From Qipengyuania gaetbuli (GTDB lineage: Bacteria; Pseudomonadota; Alphaproteobacteria; Sphingomonadales; Sphingomonadaceae): a stretch of 64,000 nucleotides of DNA. The stretch is taken from assembly GCF_020171365.1 (NCBI RefSeq), contig NZ_JAIUZO010000002.1:806001-870000 (forward strand), read 5' to 3'. This document shows positions 1 to 8,431 of this stretch, piece by piece; position 1 is the stretch's first letter; each line of letters starts with the position of its first letter. Both the position numbers and the translations under genes were made by a program. The notes under the pieces are model-generated. The model was not told the origin of the DNA, ran no database searches, and saw nothing but the letters and a program-made list of their open reading frames with translations.

Positions 1-934
1 CCATGTGGATGCCCTCGCCCCGCGCGATCACGGCAGCGCCCATGCGGGCGGCGCGGGTGCGCAGGTCGTCTTCGGGCGCCTCCACATCGTCGAGATCGAT
101 CCACCGCACCGCGAAATCGCGGCCCACCGGCATGACCGGCGTATCGAAATTGCGCGTATCGGCGATGCCATCGACGACCATGGCCTGCAGCTTGCCGCCT
201 TCGGCCAGCTTGCCCGCGACCTTGGGAATGAAGCGGTAGAGCACCGAATCCGGCCGGTCTTCGGTCAGGTAGACGTAGCCGGTGACGGGATCGACACAGG
301 CAGCTTCGTGGTTGAAGCGGCCCATGGCCTTCAGCGGTACGGCATCGACCAGACCTTCGGCATCGGCGGGCACTTCGAACACCCAGCCATGGTCGCGGCC
401 CAGCTTGTCGGGCGCGATCTGGTCGGGCTTGCTGACGAATTCCTCGCAGGTCAACCAGCTGCCCCAGGGCGTGATCCCGCCGGCGCAATTGCGGATCGTC
501 CCTGCAAGCGAGCGGTATTCGCGCTTCTTTTCCAGCGTCTTCGCATCGAGCACCAGCGTGGTCGTTCCGCCCGGCAGGACGAACTGACCCGCCGCCTTGT
601 CATAGCCGCTGAGGATGGTGCCTCCCGACCCGTCGGTTGGGACAAGCTCATGGTTGCGCACCAGCGCGATCTCGCCGTTGGGCAGCGGCAGACAGCCCAT
701 GCCATCGGCCTTATCCGGCACTGTGCCCCCGTCGCTCATCGCATCGTCGAAGCTGGAGAGCAGCCGGTAGGTGAAGCCCTGCGGCAGGTCGATAAGGCCC
801 GCCGGATCGGGCACGAGCGGGCCGTATCCCACCGCCTGCGCCGCACCGCGGGTCATGCAGCCGCTGAGCGTGAGCGCTCCGAAAGCGGTGGCAGTGGCGG
901 ACAGGAACTGGCGGCGGTGCAACTGGGCGGTCAT
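1..934 (-). CDS. PhoX-type (DUF839) secreted protein, 3' end beyond window
   Basis: The minus-strand frame is open from an ATG at 934 to the left edge, giving 311 residues with no stop, so the gene is cut. The N-terminus has a twin-arginine signal: RRQFL at residues 7-11, a hydrophobic stretch, and LSGC with Cys26 as a possible lipobox. The body has PhoX/DUF839 features: NHELVP near residue 90, a GGxTPWGSWLTCEE-like segment, and FNHEAACVDPVTG followed by YVYLTEDR near residues 200-225. Members of this family are calcium-dependent phosphatases or related beta-propeller proteins exported by Tat to the periplasm. The substrate cannot be read from the sequence, so phosphatase activity is inferred. 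It diverges from the SDR gene at 1016 across an 81-base gap. Confidence in the family is high. Confidence 0.85.
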   Translation of the reverse strand, partial: MTAQLHRRQFLSATATAFGALTLSGCMTRGAAQAVGYGPLVPDPAGLIDLPQGFTYRLLSSFDDAMSDGGTVPDKADGMGCLPLPNGEIALVRNHELVPTDGSGGTILSGYDKAAGQFVLPGGTTTLVLDAKTLEKKREYRSLAGTIRNCAGGITPWGSWLTCEEFVSKPDQIAPDKLGRDHGWVFEVPADAEGLVDAVPLKAMGRFNHEAACVDPVTGYVYLTEDRPDSVLYRFIPKVAGKLAEGGKLQAMVVDGIADTRNFDTPVMPVGRDFAVRWIDLDDVEAPEDDLRTRAARMGAAVIARGEGIHM

Positions 935-1015
935 CGAAAGTCTCTCCATTGGCCGACTGGCCTCGCCATGCGATAGCAGGGTGACTCGCAAATGACAGCA
1001 CGAGAGGAGAGGCGG

Positions 1016-1810
1016 ATGAAATTAACCGAAGGTATGGCCGCAGTGGTGACCGGCGGCGCATCGGGACTGGGTAAGGCGAGCGCATCGGCGCTGGCGGACC
1101 TGGGCCTCAAGGTGACGATCTTCGACGTCAACGAGGAGGCAGGCCAGGCCCATGCAGAGGCCATCGGCGGCCATTTCGCCTACGTCGACATCACCGACGA
1201 ACAATCGGTGGTCGACGGTTTCGCCTCGGCCCGCGCGGCGCACGGACAGGAACGCGTGACGGTCCACTGCGCCATGACCAGCCGCCGAGGCAAGACGCTG
1301 GGCTGGGACAAGGAAACAGGCGGCTACAAGCGCCTCTCGACCGAAGATTACGCGTTCGGGGCGGAAGGCATCCTCGTCTCGTCCTATCGCATCGCCAGCC
1401 ATTCGGCGCTCGGCATGGCGAACTCCGAACCGCTGAACGAGGACGGGGAGCGCGGCTGCATCACGCTGACCGCCAGCGTGGCAGCGCAGGACGGCCAGAT
1501 AGGTCAGGTCATCTACGGCAGCTGCAAGGCGGGCGTGAACGGCCTCGTCCTGCCGATGGCACGCGATCTCATGGAACTCGGCATCAGGGTGAACTCGGTC
1601 ATGCCGGGCATTTTCGCGACGCCGCTGATGCTGGGCATGAAGGACCGCAACCCGCAGATGTGGGACCAGCTCAATGCCAGCGTGCCCTTTCCCAAACGGC
1701 TCGGCCACCCGGAGGAATTCGCCTCGCTGATCTGCGAAATCGCCCGCAACAGCTACATTAACGGACACCAGTTCCGGCTCGACGGCGCGATCAGGATGCC
1801 GCCGAAATAG
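1016..1810 (+). CDS. short-chain dehydrogenase, HSD10-like, with altered motifs
   Basis: 264 residues. The ATG at 1016 is preferred over an in-frame ATG at 992 because GAGAGGAGAGGCGG lies directly before it. The Rossmann motif TGGASGLG is at residues 12-19, and the catalytic set Ser154, Tyr167, Lys171 (YGSCK) is intact. The C-terminus ends in RLDGAIRMPPK, like type II 3-hydroxyacyl-CoA/17-beta-hydroxysteroid dehydrogenases. Two classical SDR features are missing. The NNAG/NCAG motif reads HCAMTS at 84-89, and the segment that normally carries the structural Asn of the catalytic tetrad (about 112-122, FGAEG) has none. It is likely an NAD(P)-dependent oxidoreductase of acyl-CoA or lipid substrates, possibly with altered activity. 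It is a lone gene; the next gene starts 92 bases downstream. Confidence 0.8.
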   Translation: MKLTEGMAAVVTGGASGLGKASASALADLGLKVTIFDVNEEAGQAHAEAIGGHFAYVDITDEQSVVDGFASARAAHGQERVTVHCAMTSRRGKTLGWDKETGGYKRLSTEDYAFGAEGILVSSYRIASHSALGMANSEPLNEDGERGCITLTASVAAQDGQIGQVIYGSCKAGVNGLVLPMARDLMELGIRVNSVMPGIFATPLMLGMKDRNPQMWDQLNASVPFPKRLGHPEEFASLICEIARNSYINGHQFRLDGAIRMPPK

Positions 1811-1902
1811 CGGGCCATCGTTCCGCCCGTCGCGGGAAGGCTTGACTGGCATCGCCTTTGCGGGAGAACCTGCAGGCGGAGCCGTTTTCGGGGGAATTTG
1901 CC

Positions 1903-2892
1903 ATGCGTTCGCTTGCCGTCTTTGCCGCTTTCACCGCCCTTGCAGCCGCCCAGCCGGCGCTTGCGCAAGGGGAGAAGGTCAGCTCCGTCGTGGAGCTTGC
2001 CCAGAAGGCAGAGACGCTCAAGCCCGGCCAATGGGTCTGGGCCCCCGAGATTTCGCCCGAAGGTCCGGTGGTGGTCTATGTCGACCTCACCCGCCAGATC
2101 GCCGACATCTACCGCAACGGCGTGCGCATAGGGGTGTCGACCGTCTCCACCGGCAAGCCCGGTCACGAGACACCGACCGGCGTGTTCGCGATCCTGCAGA
2201 AGGACCGCAACCACCACTCCTCGACCTATAACAATGCGCCCATGCCCTTCCAGCAGCGGTTGACCTGGGACGGGGTGGCGCTGCATGCAGGCGGCCTGCC
2301 CGGTTATCCGGAAAGCCATGGCTGTGTGCACCTGCCCTACAAGTTCGCCGAGCAGCTGTTCGGCTCCACCTCGATGGGAGGCACGGTGATCGTGCAGGGC
2401 CGCGCCGGGGCGCCGATCAAGTATCCGGCGGGCGGTGTGCTTTCCCCGGCAACGGCGTCGGGCCTGCCCGAGAATTACCGCCCGCTCGCCGCGGACGAAA
2501 CCTTCCGCTGGGACGACGAGGCGGCAGAGCCCGGCCCGCTTTCGGTGGTCATCTCGACCTCGGACAACAAGATGGTGGTGATGCGTTCGGGCAAGGAAAT
2601 CGCCCGTTCCCGCATCGAGCTGGACGGCGCGCCGAGCGAGACGATCGTGGCGACCCTGTCCTTCGATCCCGACGGGACCCTGCACTGGTCGATGGTGCCC
2701 CTGCCCGGCCATCACGACGCGACCGGCCACCCGATCGACCCGAGCGTGCTCAACCGGTTGCGGATGCCGCATGGCATGATCACCCGGCTGCGCGAGCAGA
2801 TGACCGCGGGGACGCACGTCCTGCTGACCCATGCCAGCGTAAACGCGAACACGACTGCCGTGCCGCTGACGGTGATGGCCGCCAACGACTGA
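1903..2892 (+). CDS. L,D-transpeptidase (YkuD family), periplasmic
   Basis: 329 residues. ATG 1903 begins a clean signal peptide (hydrophobic residues 3-17, cleavage probable after ALA near 21); a TTG at 1858 in the same frame would put 15 residues in front of it. The YkuD catalytic domain spans roughly 55-165. It has the HxG pair at H128-G130 and the nucleophile motif SHGCVHLP with Cys141, where most family members have an Arg two residues after the Cys. Such enzymes form 3-3 peptidoglycan cross-links or attach proteins to peptidoglycan in the periplasm. Residues 212-242 (LSVVIST, RSGKEIARS) resemble the start of a second YkuD fold but carry no second Cys motif. It is monocistronic; tRNA-Gly follows on the opposite strand. 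Confidence 0.88.
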   Translation: MRSLAVFAAFTALAAAQPALAQGEKVSSVVELAQKAETLKPGQWVWAPEISPEGPVVVYVDLTRQIADIYRNGVRIGVSTVSTGKPGHETPTGVFAILQKDRNHHSSTYNNAPMPFQQRLTWDGVALHAGGLPGYPESHGCVHLPYKFAEQLFGSTSMGGTVIVQGRAGAPIKYPAGGVLSPATASGLPENYRPLAADETFRWDDEAAEPGPLSVVISTSDNKMVVMRSGKEIARSRIELDGAPSETIVATLSFDPDGTLHWSMVPLPGHHDATGHPIDPSVLNRLRMPHGMITRLREQMTAGTHVLLTHASVNANTTAVPLTVMAAND

Positions 2893-2914
2893 GAATTCCG
2901 GTCTTTCGGGAAGC

Positions 2915-2988
2915 TGGAGCGGGTGAAGGGAATCGAACCCTCGTCGTCAGCTTGGGAAGCTGCTGCTCTACCATTGAGCTACACCCGC
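2915..2988 (-). tRNA. tRNA-Gly(CCC)
   Basis: The 74-nt cloverleaf is read on the minus strand, with CCA encoded. The acceptor stem GCGGGTG pairs with CACCCGC, the D arm is GCTC...GAGC, the anticodon loop is TTCCCAA giving CCC, and the T arm contains GGTTCGATTCC. The outermost anticodon-stem pair (27-43) is a G-A mismatch; everything else pairs. The closest familiar homologue is the E. coli glyU type, also CCC. Confidence 0.95.
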
Positions 2989-3103
2989 GAGGCGGCGCGG
3001 CGCTTGCCACGGATGGCGCGGCGCGGTCAATCGATTCCGGCAGCGGCGGAAAAAGGGGCCGGCGCGGGTTCACCTTCGCGGTTTAGCCGATAGAAGGGGG
3101 CCC

Positions 3104-4177
3104 ATGGCAACCAAGCGTGAATGGGTGAACTGGGCGATCGGGCGGATCGAGGCGGACTTTAACCGGTCGGCCGACACGCACCTGATCCCGCTGCCTGTGC
3201 CCGCGCTGCCCGATATCGCCATCTACCTGAAGGACGAATCGAGCCATCCGACCGGCAGTCTCAAGCACCGGCTGGCGCGCTCGCTGTTTCTCTACGGCCT
3301 GTGTAACGGCTGGATCTGCGAAGGCACGCCCATCGTCGAGGCATCGAGCGGGTCGACCGCGGTGTCCGAAGCCTATTTCGCGCGAATGCTGGGCCTGCCC
3401 TTCATCGCCGTGGTCCCCAAGTCGACTGCGCAGGCCAAGATCGACGCCATCGCCTTCCATGGCGGCAAGTGCCACTTCGTCGACAATCCTTGCGAGATGT
3501 ACGACGCGGCCCAGTCGCTCGCCGACGAGCTTGGCGGCCACTACATCGACCAGTTCACTTTCGCCGAACGGGCAACCGACTGGCGCAGCAACAACAATAT
3601 TGCCGAATCGATTTTCGCCCAGATGGCGCGCGAACCCCATCCGGTGCCGCGCTGGATTGTCTGCGGTGCAGGCACCGGCGGCACCTCGGCCACCATCGGC
3701 CGCTTCGCCCGCTACAACCGTCACGACACGCGTGTATGCGTTGCCGATCCGGAAGGCTCGGTCTTCCATCGCCACTGGGCCGACCGTTCGATCGAGCGCG
3801 TCGATCATCCTTCGGGCTGCATCGAGGGCATCGGCCGCCAGCGCGTCGAACCGAGCTTCCTGCCCGACGTGGTCGACCGGATGGAAGCGGTCAGCGACGA
3901 ATGTTCCATCGCCGCCGCCCACGAGGTGAGCGAACGGCTCGGGCGGCGCTGCGGCGGATCGACCGGGACAAATGTCTGGGCCTGCGCCAAGATTGCAACC
4001 GACATGGCCGAACGCGGCCTCAAGGGCTCCATCGTGTCCATCCTGTGCGATGACGGGGCGCGCTATGCCGACACGATCTTCGACGATGGCTGGCTGGCGC
4101 AGAAGGGCTTCGACATCACGCCCCAGCGCAAGAAGATCGCCCATTTCTTCGAGACCGGCACTTTCGCAGCCGGCTGA
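3104..4177 (+). CDS. PLP-dependent cysteine synthase-fold enzyme, Cds1-type L-cysteine desulfhydrase
   Basis: 357 residues with the fold-type II PLP signature: [13 protein letters not shown] with the Schiff-base Lys54, the substrate loop [12 protein letters not shown] at 79-90, and the phosphate-binding glycine loop GAGTGGT at 188-194. The overall pattern ([25 protein letters not shown] near the C-terminus) matches the Cds1 subfamily. The characterised mycobacterial member of that group degrades cysteine to pyruvate, ammonia and sulfide. Cysteine desulfhydration is therefore the best guess, but a cysteine-synthase-like or D-amino-acid reaction cannot be excluded. The DUF819 permease gene starts 27 bases downstream, suggesting co-transcription and a shared sulfur or amino-acid role. 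Confidence 0.8.
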   Translation: MATKREWVNWAIGRIEADFNRSADTHLIPLPVPALPDIAIYLKDESSHPTGSLKHRLARSLFLYGLCNGWICEGTPIVEASSGSTAVSEAYFARMLGLPFIAVVPKSTAQAKIDAIAFHGGKCHFVDNPCEMYDAAQSLADELGGHYIDQFTFAERATDWRSNNNIAESIFAQMAREPHPVPRWIVCGAGTGGTSATIGRFARYNRHDTRVCVADPEGSVFHRHWADRSIERVDHPSGCIEGIGRQRVEPSFLPDVVDRMEAVSDECSIAAAHEVSERLGRRCGGSTGTNVWACAKIATDMAERGLKGSIVSILCDDGARYADTIFDDGWLAQKGFDITPQRKKIAHFFETGTFAAG

Positions 4178-4204
4178 CCGGATTTCCTCCGAGGAGAGCA
4201 ATAC

Positions 4205-5419
4205 GTGATTACCGACGACCGGATCATCCTGGGCCTGCTGGGCGTCGTCCTGGCATTCGTCTTCGCCACTCGCGACCGGCCGGGCTGGCAGAAATTCTAC
4301 ACGTTCGTACCGATCATCCTCGTCTGTTATCTCGTCCCCTCGCTGATGGTCACGTTCGGCCTGATCGATGTCACGGAAAGCAATCTGTGGGCCGTGGCCA
4401 AGGACTTCTTCCTGCCAGCCGCCCTGTTCCTGATGACGCTCAGCATCGACCTGAAGGGCATCCTCGGCCTCGGCAGCAAGGCGATCATCATGTTCCTGAC
4501 CGCCACGCTCGGCATCGTACTGGGCGGTCCGGTCGCGCTGTTCATCGTCGCGCAGTTCGACCCCTCGATCATCGGCGCGGGTGACAATGCCGCCTGGCGC
4601 GGGCTGGCCACGCTGGCCGGCAGCTGGATTGGCGGCGGTGCCAACCAGACGGCCATGCTCGAAGTCTACGGCTACAATATCGAGCGCTATTCGGCGCTCA
4701 TCGCGGTCGACATCATCGTGGCGAACATCTGGATGATCTTCCTGCTCTACGGCGCCGGGGCGAGCGAAAAGGTCGACCGCTGGCTCGGCGCGGACAGCAG
4801 CGCGATCGACGCGCTGCGTGACAAGATGGCGGATTACACAAGCTCGGTGGAACGTGTGGCCAAGGCCAACGACTACGTCCTCCTGTTCGGTGTGACGCTG
4901 GCAGTGGTCGGCCTGTGCCACCTCGTCGGCAATGCGCTGGGCGGCTTCTTCGCCGAATTGCAGGGCGAGGAAGCGACTTTGGCAAGCGGGTTCTTCTGGG
5001 TCGTGGTCATTGCGACGACCTTCGGCCTTCTCGCAAGCTTCACCCGCGCCCGCGAACTCGAAGGCGTCGGCGCGAGCAAGTTCGGCACGCTGTTCATCTT
5101 CCTCCTCGTCGCGATCATCGGCACGAAGATGGACGTGACCCAGCTCGGCGAAGCGCCCGGCTTCATGGCCGTCGGCCTCATCTGGATGGTGTTCCACGTC
5201 ATCCTGCTGCTGGCCGTGGCAAAGCTTATCAAGGCGCCGTTCTTCTTCGTGGCCGTCGGCAGCAAGGCGAACGTGGGCGGCGCGGCGTCGGCACCGGTCG
5301 TGGCAGCGGCATTCCATCCGGCGCTTGCGCCGGTGGGTGTGTTGCTCGCGGTTCTGGGTTATGCCTTGGGCACATACGGCGCGATCCTGTGCGCGCAGAT
5401 GATGGCAGCGGTCGGTTAG
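4205..5419 (+). CDS. DUF819 family integral membrane protein
   Basis: 404 residues with about ten hydrophobic helices. It starts at a GTG preceded by GAGGAGAGC. Glycine-rich stretches typical of carriers are seen: AGSWIGGGANQTAML near 140-154 and GSKANVGGAASAPVVAAA near 355-373. These two segments look like related half-repeats, as in inverted-topology transporters. The family (DUF819, YjcL-like) has no firmly assigned substrate. It lies directly downstream of the Cds1-like enzyme and probably shares its promoter, so transport of a sulfur-containing or other amino acid linked to that enzyme is an inference from context only. Membrane location is clear; substrate is unknown. Confidence 0.85.
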   Translation: MITDDRIILGLLGVVLAFVFATRDRPGWQKFYTFVPIILVCYLVPSLMVTFGLIDVTESNLWAVAKDFFLPAALFLMTLSIDLKGILGLGSKAIIMFLTATLGIVLGGPVALFIVAQFDPSIIGAGDNAAWRGLATLAGSWIGGGANQTAMLEVYGYNIERYSALIAVDIIVANIWMIFLLYGAGASEKVDRWLGADSSAIDALRDKMADYTSSVERVAKANDYVLLFGVTLAVVGLCHLVGNALGGFFAELQGEEATLASGFFWVVVIATTFGLLASFTRARELEGVGASKFGTLFIFLLVAIIGTKMDVTQLGEAPGFMAVGLIWMVFHVILLLAVAKLIKAPFFFVAVGSKANVGGAASAPVVAAAFHPALAPVGVLLAVLGYALGTYGAILCAQMMAAVG

Positions 5420-5508
5420 GCGCAAATCGGCCCGGTTTCATTTGATACCGGTTGATTTCGAAGCCTCTCCTTGCCAAGGCCGCTGGCAAGAAGAGAGAGG
5501 ATTCCCCC

Positions 5509-7002
5509 ATGCGTCAGGTTGACCATTTCATCGTCGGCGACAGCCCCGCCGCCACCCGCAAGCACCAGATCTGGAACCCCTCCACTGGCGAGGTTCAGGC
5601 CGAGGTTGCGCTTGGCGATGCTGCCCTCCTGCAGCAGGCCATCGATGCGGCGAAGAAGGTCCAGCCCGCCTGGGCCGCGACCAACCCGCAGAAGCGCGCG
5701 CGCGTCATGTTCGAATTCAAGCGGCTGGTCGAAGCGAACAAGCAGGAACTCGCCGAACTGCTCTCGAGCGAACACGGCAAGGTCGTGGAAGATGCGCACG
5801 GCGACGTGCAGCGCGGTCTCGAGGTCATCGAGTTCGCCTGCGGCATCCCGCAGGCGCTGAAGGGCGAATACACGCAAGGCGCAGGCCCCGGCATCGACGT
5901 CTATTCGATGCGCCAGCCGCTCGGCATCGGGGCGGGCATCACCCCGTTCAACTTCCCGGCGATGATCCCGATGTGGATGTTCGGCATGGCGATCGCGGCG
6001 GGCAACGCCTTCATCCTCAAGCCGTCCGAACGCGACCCCAGCGTACCGGTGCGCCTTGCCGAACTGATGCTCGAGGCAGGCGCGCCCGAGGGGCTGCTGC
6101 AGGTCGTCCACGGCGACAAGGAAATGGTCGATGCGATCCTCGACCATCCCGATATCCCGGCGATCAGTTTCGTCGGCTCGTCCGACATCGCGCAGTATAT
6201 CTACTCGCGCGGCGCGGCCAATGCGAAGCGCGTGCAGGCCTTCGGCGGCGCGAAGAATCACGGCATCGTGATGCCCGATGCCGATCTCGACCAGGTGGTG
6301 AACGACCTGGCCGGCGCGGCCTTCGGCTCGGCTGGCGAGCGCTGCATGGCGCTACCCGTCGTGGTGCCGGTGGGCGAGGATACGGCGAACCGTCTGCGCG
6401 AAAAGCTGATCCCCGCGATCAATGCGCTGCGCGTCGGCGTCTCCAACGATCCCGATGCGCATTACGGACCGGTCGTCACGCCCGAACACAAGGCGCGCGT
6501 CGAAGGCTGGATCGACACGGCCGAAAAGGAAGGCGCCGAAGTCGTCATCGACGGTCGCGGCTTCAGCCTGCAGGGCCACGAGAACGGCTTCTTCGTCGGC
6601 CCGACGCTGCTCGACCGTGTCACCACCGACATGGACAGCTACAAGGAAGAAATCTTCGGCCCCGTGCTCCAGATCGTGCGTGCCAAGGATTTCGAGGACG
6701 CCGTCCGCCTGCCTAGCGAGCACCAGTACGGCAACGGCGTCGCCATCTTCACCCGCAACGGCCACGCCGCTCGCGAATTCGCGAGCCGCGTCAATGTCGG
6801 CATGGTCGGCATCAACGTGCCGATCCCGGTCCCCGTGAGCTACCACAGCTTCGGAGGCTGGAAGCGTTCAGGATTCGGCGACATCGACCAGTACGGCATG
6901 GAAGGCCTGAAGTTCTGGACCAAGGCGAAGAAGGTCACCCAGCGCTGGCCAGACGGCGGCGGCGACGGGTCGAACGCCTTCGTCATCCCGACCATGGGAT
7001 AA
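5509..7002 (+). CDS. mmsA: CoA-acylating methylmalonate-semialdehyde dehydrogenase
   Basis: 497 residues, normal length. It catalyses NAD- and CoA-dependent oxidative decarboxylation of methylmalonate semialdehyde to propionyl-CoA (also malonate semialdehyde to acetyl-CoA), the last step of valine catabolism. The ATG at 5509 follows AAGAGAGAGG. ALDH features visible: GITPFNFP near 143-150, LKPSERDP near 170-177, and the nucleophile in FGSAGERCMAL with Cys279. As in other MmsA proteins, the general-base Glu of hydrolytic ALDHs is absent (AFGGAKNHGIV near 244-254). The C-terminal SFGGWKRSGFGD segment is typical. It heads a valine-degradation region that continues at 8696-12742 on the same strand. 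Confidence 0.95.
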   Translation: MRQVDHFIVGDSPAATRKHQIWNPSTGEVQAEVALGDAALLQQAIDAAKKVQPAWAATNPQKRARVMFEFKRLVEANKQELAELLSSEHGKVVEDAHGDVQRGLEVIEFACGIPQALKGEYTQGAGPGIDVYSMRQPLGIGAGITPFNFPAMIPMWMFGMAIAAGNAFILKPSERDPSVPVRLAELMLEAGAPEGLLQVVHGDKEMVDAILDHPDIPAISFVGSSDIAQYIYSRGAANAKRVQAFGGAKNHGIVMPDADLDQVVNDLAGAAFGSAGERCMALPVVVPVGEDTANRLREKLIPAINALRVGVSNDPDAHYGPVVTPEHKARVEGWIDTAEKEGAEVVIDGRGFSLQGHENGFFVGPTLLDRVTTDMDSYKEEIFGPVLQIVRAKDFEDAVRLPSEHQYGNGVAIFTRNGHAAREFASRVNVGMVGINVPIPVPVSYHSFGGWKRSGFGDIDQYGMEGLKFWTKAKKVTQRWPDGGGDGSNAFVIPTMG

Positions 7003-7049
7003 GAACAGGCTTCGGGGCGTTGGAAGGAAGCGTTTTCAAGGAGATATCC

Positions 7050-7517
7050 ATGCGCTTCCTGCTCTCCGCCGCCCCGCTTCTGCTTTTGGCGGCCTGCTCG
7101 GACCCCGTTCGGGATGCGGACAGGCAGGATGGCGGGGATGCTGCCATGCCGGTCGAACCCGGTGGCGGCCCCGGCGATGGCGCAGCGCCGATGCCCGAAC
7201 CGGTTGTGACAGACGAAATTCCGGTCGCGTTCCGCGGCGTCTGGGACAGCGTTCAGGGGACATGCGACGCCGCATCCGATTTGCGCATCGAGATATCGCC
7301 CAAGGCCATCGGTTTCTACGAATCGCGCGGCGAGGTCACGCGGGTCGAGATCGACAATCCGGACCGCATCGTGGTCTCGCTCGCGATGGAGGGCGAAGGC
7401 GAAAAATGGGAAATGGCCCGCCAGTTTACGCTCACCGAAAACGGGACCATACTGACCCCGCGCTCGGTCAATGAAGAGCAGTTCAAGCCGGTACCGCTCA
7501 AACGATGCGAGAGCTGA
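7050..7517 (+). CDS. small predicted lipoprotein, function unknown
   Basis: 155 residues. ATG 7050 is chosen because GGAGATATCC precedes it and it starts a signal peptide; an upstream in-frame ATG at 7020 lies outside that signal. The lipobox is LLAACSD with Cys18. A Pro/Gly-rich linker follows (about 25-60), then a globular domain of roughly 90 residues containing FRGVWD near 67-72 and RCES at the C-terminus. The FxGxW pattern is common in small secreted alphaproteobacterial proteins, but no named family is recognised. It is 47 bases after mmsA and 10 bases before the I78 gene, so it may be in the same transcript. Envelope location is likely; its role is unknown. Confidence 0.7.
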   Translation: MRFLLSAAPLLLLAACSDPVRDADRQDGGDAAMPVEPGGGPGDGAAPMPEPVVTDEIPVAFRGVWDSVQGTCDAASDLRIEISPKAIGFYESRGEVTRVEIDNPDRIVVSLAMEGEGEKWEMARQFTLTENGTILTPRSVNEEQFKPVPLKRCES

Positions 7518-7527
7518 GGAGAATTTC

Positions 7528-7827
7528 ATGCGCGCCATGCTTGCCGTCCTGACCGCCCTGCCCCTCGCCGCCTGTGCCACCACAACCGTGGCTGACGGAG
7601 ATCTCCCGCCCGCTCGCGCAGAAGGCACATGCAACGCGGCCGCCGCACAGGGCCACATCGGCCACACCGCCAGCCAGGCCATGGGCGCGGCAATCCTCAA
7701 GGACAGCGGCGCGCAGTCGCTGCGCTGGGGTCCGCCCGAATCGGCATGGACGATGGATTACCGCCCGGACCGGGTGAACGTGCGCTACGACCGCGACATG
7801 AAGATCACCGAAGTCACCTGCGGGTGA
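7528..7827 (+). CDS. I78 family peptidase inhibitor-like lipoprotein
   Basis: 99 residues. The ATG follows GAGGAGAATTTC. The signal peptide ends in LAACAT, a lipobox with Cys16. The mature part matches the I78 inhibitor pattern: a small domain beginning CNAAAAQGHIG, with LRWGPP near 71-76 and the closing motif YDRDMKITEVTCG. Proteins of this family resemble serine-protease inhibitors such as the Aspergillus elastase inhibitor. Alphaproteobacterial copies are common and of unproven function, perhaps protecting the envelope from proteases. Its stop codon overlaps the GTG start of the next gene (GTGA). Confidence 0.8.
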   Translation: MRAMLAVLTALPLAACATTTVADGDLPPARAEGTCNAAAAQGHIGHTASQAMGAAILKDSGAQSLRWGPPESAWTMDYRPDRVNVRYDRDMKITEVTCG

Positions 7828-8231
7828 GCGAGCGGCGGCACGCCTTCACCGGCTCGCCCTACGAAGCACAGTTCGGGTTCGCGCGCGCGGTGCGCGCCGG
7901 CAACCGCATCATCGTCGCAGGCACCGGACCGGTCGAGGACGACGGCTCCTCGACGAAAGGCGGCGCTGCTGACCAGGCCGCACGCTGTTGTTCGCTGATC
8001 CTGCGCGCCATCGAGGATCTGGGCGGAACGGCAGCTGACGTCGTCCGCACGCGGATGTTCCTGACCGACCCGGCCGACCAGGACGCGGTCGGAGAGGTCC
8101 ACGCCCGCTTTTTCGGCGCTGCGAGCCCTGCAGCGACGATGGTCGGCGCCGCGTGGCTCTGCCGCAGCGAATGGCGCGTCGAGATCGAGGCCGAAGCGGT
8201 GCTAGGCGAGGGAACTTCGGGCGGCGCCTAG
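7824..8231 (+). CDS. RidA/YjgF/YER057c family protein
   Basis: 135 residues from a GTG that overlaps the stop of the preceding gene. The RidA fold is recognisable: SPYEAQFGFARAVRAGN, then IIVAGTGPV, a central helix DQAARCCSLILRAIEDLGG, VVRTRMFLTD, and a C-terminal VEIEAEAVLG. Archetypal RidA enzymes hydrolyse reactive enamine/imine intermediates released by PLP enzymes, using an Arg near residue 105. Here TRMFLTD keeps an Arg in the beta strand, but the C-terminal catalytic-Arg region reads WLCRSEWRVEIE, so assignment to the RidA or an Rid1-7 subgroup is uncertain. Cytosolic. Translational coupling with the I78 lipoprotein looks incidental rather than functional. Confidence 0.8.
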   Translation: MSERRHAFTGSPYEAQFGFARAVRAGNRIIVAGTGPVEDDGSSTKGGAADQAARCCSLILRAIEDLGGTAADVVRTRMFLTDPADQDAVGEVHARFFGAASPAATMVGAAWLCRSEWRVEIEAEAVLGEGTSGGA

Positions 8232-8431
8232 CCGGTCTTGCAGGTGCTGATGCCGAAAGGCAGGTAGGCCGGACAGAACGAGACGAGGCTCGTCACCACG
8301 AAAATCGCCGCGACCACGTAAGCGATGGTGGCGAACAGGCCGGTCACCGTTCCGGTCGCTGCAAGCACTATGAGCACGACCGCGGCAATCAGGCGGACGG
8401 TCTTGTCGAGCGATCCCATATTCTTGCGCAT
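8228..8431 (-). CDS. DUF2892 (YgaP-type transmembrane) small protein
   Basis: 67 residues. ATG 8431 has a good Shine-Dalgarno (AAGGAGAACTAGTG before it). There are two hydrophobic helices, about 13-30 and 33-50, followed by CPAYLPFGISTC. The short loop plus the two Cys near the C-terminus are characteristic of DUF2892, the membrane module fused to rhodanese in YgaP. This copy is free-standing. The role is unknown, and sulfur-relay involvement is only suggested by the YgaP relatives. It converges with the RidA gene, the stop codons overlapping by four bases. Confidence 0.85.
   Translation of the reverse strand: MRKNMGSLDKTVRLIAAVVLIVLAATGTVTGLFATIAYVVAAIFVVTSLVSFCPAYLPFGISTCKTG

Noticed and set aside
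5..976. 323-codon plus-strand frame at the left edge
   Set aside because: Shadow of the minus-strand PhoX-type gene, which has a Tat signal and family motifs and simply runs off the window.
3083..5425. 780-codon open frame on the minus strand opposite the Cds1-like and DUF819 genes
   Set aside because: Arg/Asp/Glu/His-rich composition typical of the reverse frame of high-GC coding DNA; both plus-strand genes have clear family motifs.
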